Of a stretch of DNA of 6,348 nt, positions 4,262-6,348 are shown one piece after another; within the stretch, counting starts at the first letter, position 1, and every line of letters starts with the position of its first letter. The translations under genes and the position numbers were made by a program. Origin of the DNA: Gammaproteobacteria bacterium (GTDB taxonomy: Bacteria > Pseudomonadota > Gammaproteobacteria > Steroidobacterales > Steroidobacteraceae). The notes beneath the pieces were generated by a model, which saw nothing but the letters and a program-made list of their open reading frames with translations, was not told where the DNA came from and made no database searches. The DNA is taken from contig JASHVF010000231.1 of the NCBI GenBank assembly GCA_030039615.1, positions 1 to 6,348 on the forward strand, in the 5' to 3' direction.

Positions 4262-6348
4262 ATGAGCTCGCTGCTGCACCCGCCGCTGCCCGATGCGGAC
4301 CGCGCGCATCTCGAGTGGCGCCAGCTGTACGGCAGCGCCGCAGCGCTCGCGCTCGCGGAGGCGGCGCGCGCCGACGCGCGGCTGTTCGTGGTGATCGCCG
4401 ACGGGGCGCGCGAGCTCGAGCGACTGAGCGCGGAACTGCGCTTCTACGCCGCCGAGCAGCTCACGCTGCTGCGCCTGCCGGACTGGGAGGTGCTGCCGTA
4501 CGACCTGTTCTCGCCGCATCCCGACATCACCTCCGAGCGGCTGAAGACTCTCTACGAGCTGCCGCACATGAAGCGCGGCTGCCTGATCGTCGCCGCCGAC
4601 ACCCTCATGCAGCGGCTCCCGCCGCGCGACTATGTGCAGGCGCGGGCGTTCGAGCTCAGGCGCGGACAGTCCCTCGCCCTGGAGCCGTTCCGCGCGCGCC
4701 TCATCGAGGCGGGCTATGCCAGCGTCGGCCAGGTGGTGAGCCCCGGGGAGTTCGCGGTACGCGGCTCGCTGCTCGACGTCTTCCCGATGGGCAGCGCCGC
4801 GCCGCTGCGCATCGATCTCTTCGACGAGGAGATCGAGGCGCTCCGCCGCTTCGATCCCGAGACGCAGCGCTCGCTCGATTCGCTCGAGCAGGTGCAGCTG
4901 CTGCCGGCGCGCGAGGTGCCGCTCGATGAAGCGGCGGTGCGCGACTTCCGCCGCCGCTATCGCACGCGCTTCGAAGGCGACCCGGCAAGGAGCGCCATCT
5001 ATCGCGGCGTCAGCGAGGGACTGGCGCCGGCCGGCATCGAGTTCTATCAGCCGCTGTTCTTCGAGCGGCTCGCCGCGCTCAGCGACTACCTGCCGCCGAG
5101 CGCGGTAATCGTGCACGACGCCGCCCTGCCGCGGGCGCTGTCACGCGCCTGGGGCGAGGTCGAGGCGCGCTACGAGGATCGCCGCCACGACATCGAACGC
5201 CCGGTGCTCGAGCCCGCCGAGCTGTTCCTCGAGCCCGCCGAGCTCGGCGCCGCGCTCTCGCGCTTCGCCTCGATCGAGCTCAGCGCCTTCAAGGCGGACA
5301 CCGAGCTCGGTGGCGCGCCGCCGACGCTGCACAACTTTCCGAGCGCTGCGCCGCGCGAGCTGCGTCTCGACATGCGCGCGCCGCGGCCGCTCGCGCCGCT
5401 CGATGCATTTGTGCGCGAGTTCCGCGGGCGGGTGCTGATCGCCGCCGACTCTCCGGGGCGGCGCGAGATGCTCGCCGACATGCTGCGGGCGCACGGCCAC
5501 GACGCCGCCATGGTGCCCGGCTGGGAGGCCTTTGCCGCCGGCAGCGCGCCGCTGGCGCTCGCGGTGGCGCCCGATATCGAAGGGCTGACCCTCACCGCTC
5601 CGCCGCTCGCCGTCATCGCCGAGGCGCAGCTCTTCGGGGCGCGCGCCCGCCAGGAGCGCCGCCGCAAGCGCGCCGCCGACCCGGAAGCGATCCTGCGCGA
5701 CCTGCAGGACCTCAATCCCGGCGCGCCGGTGGTGCACGAGGAGTACGGTGTCGGCCGCTACGCCGGCCTGCAGTCGATGGACATCGCCGGCCAGCCGGGC
5801 GAGTTCCTGGTGCTCGAGTACCAGGACGGCGACCGCGTGTACGTGCCGGTGCACGCGCTGCACCTGGTGAGCCGCTATACCGGCGCGGCCGCGGAGAACG
5901 CCCCGCTCCACAAACTCGGCACCGACCAGTGGGCCAGGGCGCGCCGCCGCGCGGCCGAGCAGATCCGCGACGTGGCGGCGGAGCTGCTCGACCTCTACGC
6001 GCGGCGCAAGGCGCAGCGCGGACTCGCGCTCGGCGCGAGCGAGCTCGACTACCAGACCTTCGTCAACGGCTTCCCCTTCGAGGAGACCGCCGACCAGGCC
6101 GAGGCGATCCGCCAGGTGCTCGCGGATCTCGGCGCCGAGCGGCCCATGGACCGCATCGTCTGCGGCGACGTCGGCTTCGGCAAGACCGAGGTCGCCATGC
6201 GCGCCGCCTTCGCGGCCACCCAGGCGGGCAAACAGGTGGCAGTGCTCGCGCCGACCACGCTGCTGGTGCAGCAGCACCTCGCCAATTTCCGCGATCGTTT
6301 TGCCGACTGGCCGGTGCGCATCGAAGCACTGTCGCGCTTCGGCACCTC
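4262..6348 (+). CDS. mfd: Mfd, transcription-repair coupling factor (N-terminal 695 residues, runs off right edge)
   Basis: Mfd is a DNA translocase that dislodges RNA polymerase stalled at lesions and recruits UvrA for nucleotide excision repair. About 695 of some 1150 residues are present and the frame is intact. The UvrB-like N-terminal module covers about 1-345, with LPDWEVLPYD at 72-81 and the UvrA-contact region around 155-190. There R167 (AVRGSLLD), R183 and F187 (LRIDLF) correspond to E. coli R165, R181 and F185 as I recall them. The RNA-polymerase interaction domain is at about 485-560 (VVHEEYGVGRYAGL, EYQDGDRVYVPVHALHLVSRY). The helicase core begins with FPFEETADQ (604-612), Walker A GDVGFGKTE (635-643) and PTTLLVQQH (664-672). 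DEAD-box and later motifs and the autoinhibitory C-terminus lie beyond the edge. ATG 4262 fits the family N-terminus. The Shine-Dalgarno is poor (GGGAT directly before the start), so it may depend on translation of the cyclase gene 32 nt upstream. Confidence 0.97.
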   Translation, partial: MSSLLHPPLPDADRAHLEWRQLYGSAAALALAEAARADARLFVVIADGARELERLSAELRFYAAEQLTLLRLPDWEVLPYDLFSPHPDITSERLKTLYELPHMKRGCLIVAADTLMQRLPPRDYVQARAFELRRGQSLALEPFRARLIEAGYASVGQVVSPGEFAVRGSLLDVFPMGSAAPLRIDLFDEEIEALRRFDPETQRSLDSLEQVQLLPAREVPLDEAAVRDFRRRYRTRFEGDPARSAIYRGVSEGLAPAGIEFYQPLFFERLAALSDYLPPSAVIVHDAALPRALSRAWGEVEARYEDRRHDIERPVLEPAELFLEPAELGAALSRFASIELSAFKADTELGGAPPTLHNFPSAAPRELRLDMRAPRPLAPLDAFVREFRGRVLIAADSPGRREMLADMLRAHGHDAAMVPGWEAFAAGSAPLALAVAPDIEGLTLTAPPLAVIAEAQLFGARARQERRRKRAADPEAILRDLQDLNPGAPVVHEEYGVGRYAGLQSMDIAGQPGEFLVLEYQDGDRVYVPVHALHLVSRYTGAAAENAPLHKLGTDQWARARRRAAEQIRDVAAELLDLYARRKAQRGLALGASELDYQTFVNGFPFEETADQAEAIRQVLADLGAERPMDRIVCGDVGFGKTEVAMRAAFAATQAGKQVAVLAPTTLLVQQHLANFRDRFADWPVRIEALSRFGT

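Noticed and set aside
3995..5116. Minus-strand open frame of 373 codons across the cyclase end and mfd start
   Set aside because: It spans two clear plus-strand genes and encodes low-complexity Arg/Ala/Glu-rich sequence without motifs.
5207..5244. Near-tandem 17-bp repeat CTCGAGCCCGCCGAGCT (period 21) in mfd, encoding LEPAEL twice
   Set aside because: By-eye alignment with E. coli Mfd shows no length increase here, so it is more likely convergent composition than a recent insertion.
5141..6277. Minus-strand open frame of 378 codons inside mfd
   Set aside because: Shadow of the conserved mfd frame; no independent start signal or motif.

Overview
The window is a very GC-rich (about 70% by eye), densely coding piece of bacterial chromosome. 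Protein similarity and gene content point to a Gram-negative gammaproteobacterium; the exact order cannot be fixed from this sequence. The key indicators are the outer-membrane lipoprotein sorting transporter (Lol) next to and divergent from mfd. From memory, Escherichia coli also has mfd on one strand with ycfT and lolCDE beside it on the other, so this looks like an old chromosomal neighbourhood and not a mobile island. I see no transposase, integrase, CRISPR array, tRNA or rRNA.

Left part, minus strand, read right to left: two tandem paralogous LolC/LolE-type permease genes (2797-1532 and 1527-277), then the start of the ATPase gene lolD (284 to the window edge). They are tightly packed, with a 4-nt gap and then an 8-nt overlap, so they form one translationally linked operon. 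The gene order is permease-permease-ATPase, not the C-D-E order of E. coli. Both permeases carry LolC-like and LolE-like traits.

Centre: a 125-nt divergent intergenic region (2798-2922) holds a sigma70-like promoter facing right, a perfect 12-bp palindrome flanked on both strands by TTGAC, and a weak CRP-like site. Rightward lies a small exported protein with a BamE/SmpA-like motif pattern and an Ala-Pro tail built from a 12-bp tandem DNA repeat. A 128-nt GC-rich gap with a hairpin follows.

Right part, plus strand: a soluble class III nucleotide cyclase of 274 residues (3405-4229), whose usual purine-recognising lysine is replaced by histidine. After 32 nt comes mfd, the transcription-repair coupling factor, which runs off the right edge after helicase motif Ia. 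The spacing suggests the cyclase and mfd may be co-transcribed.

The core genes serve envelope biogenesis (lipoprotein release, a possible envelope-assembly factor) and transcription-coupled DNA repair. I found no clearly new multi-gene system. The best leads are the rearranged two-hybrid-permease Lol operon, the symmetric divergent regulatory site, and the atypical cyclase beside mfd.
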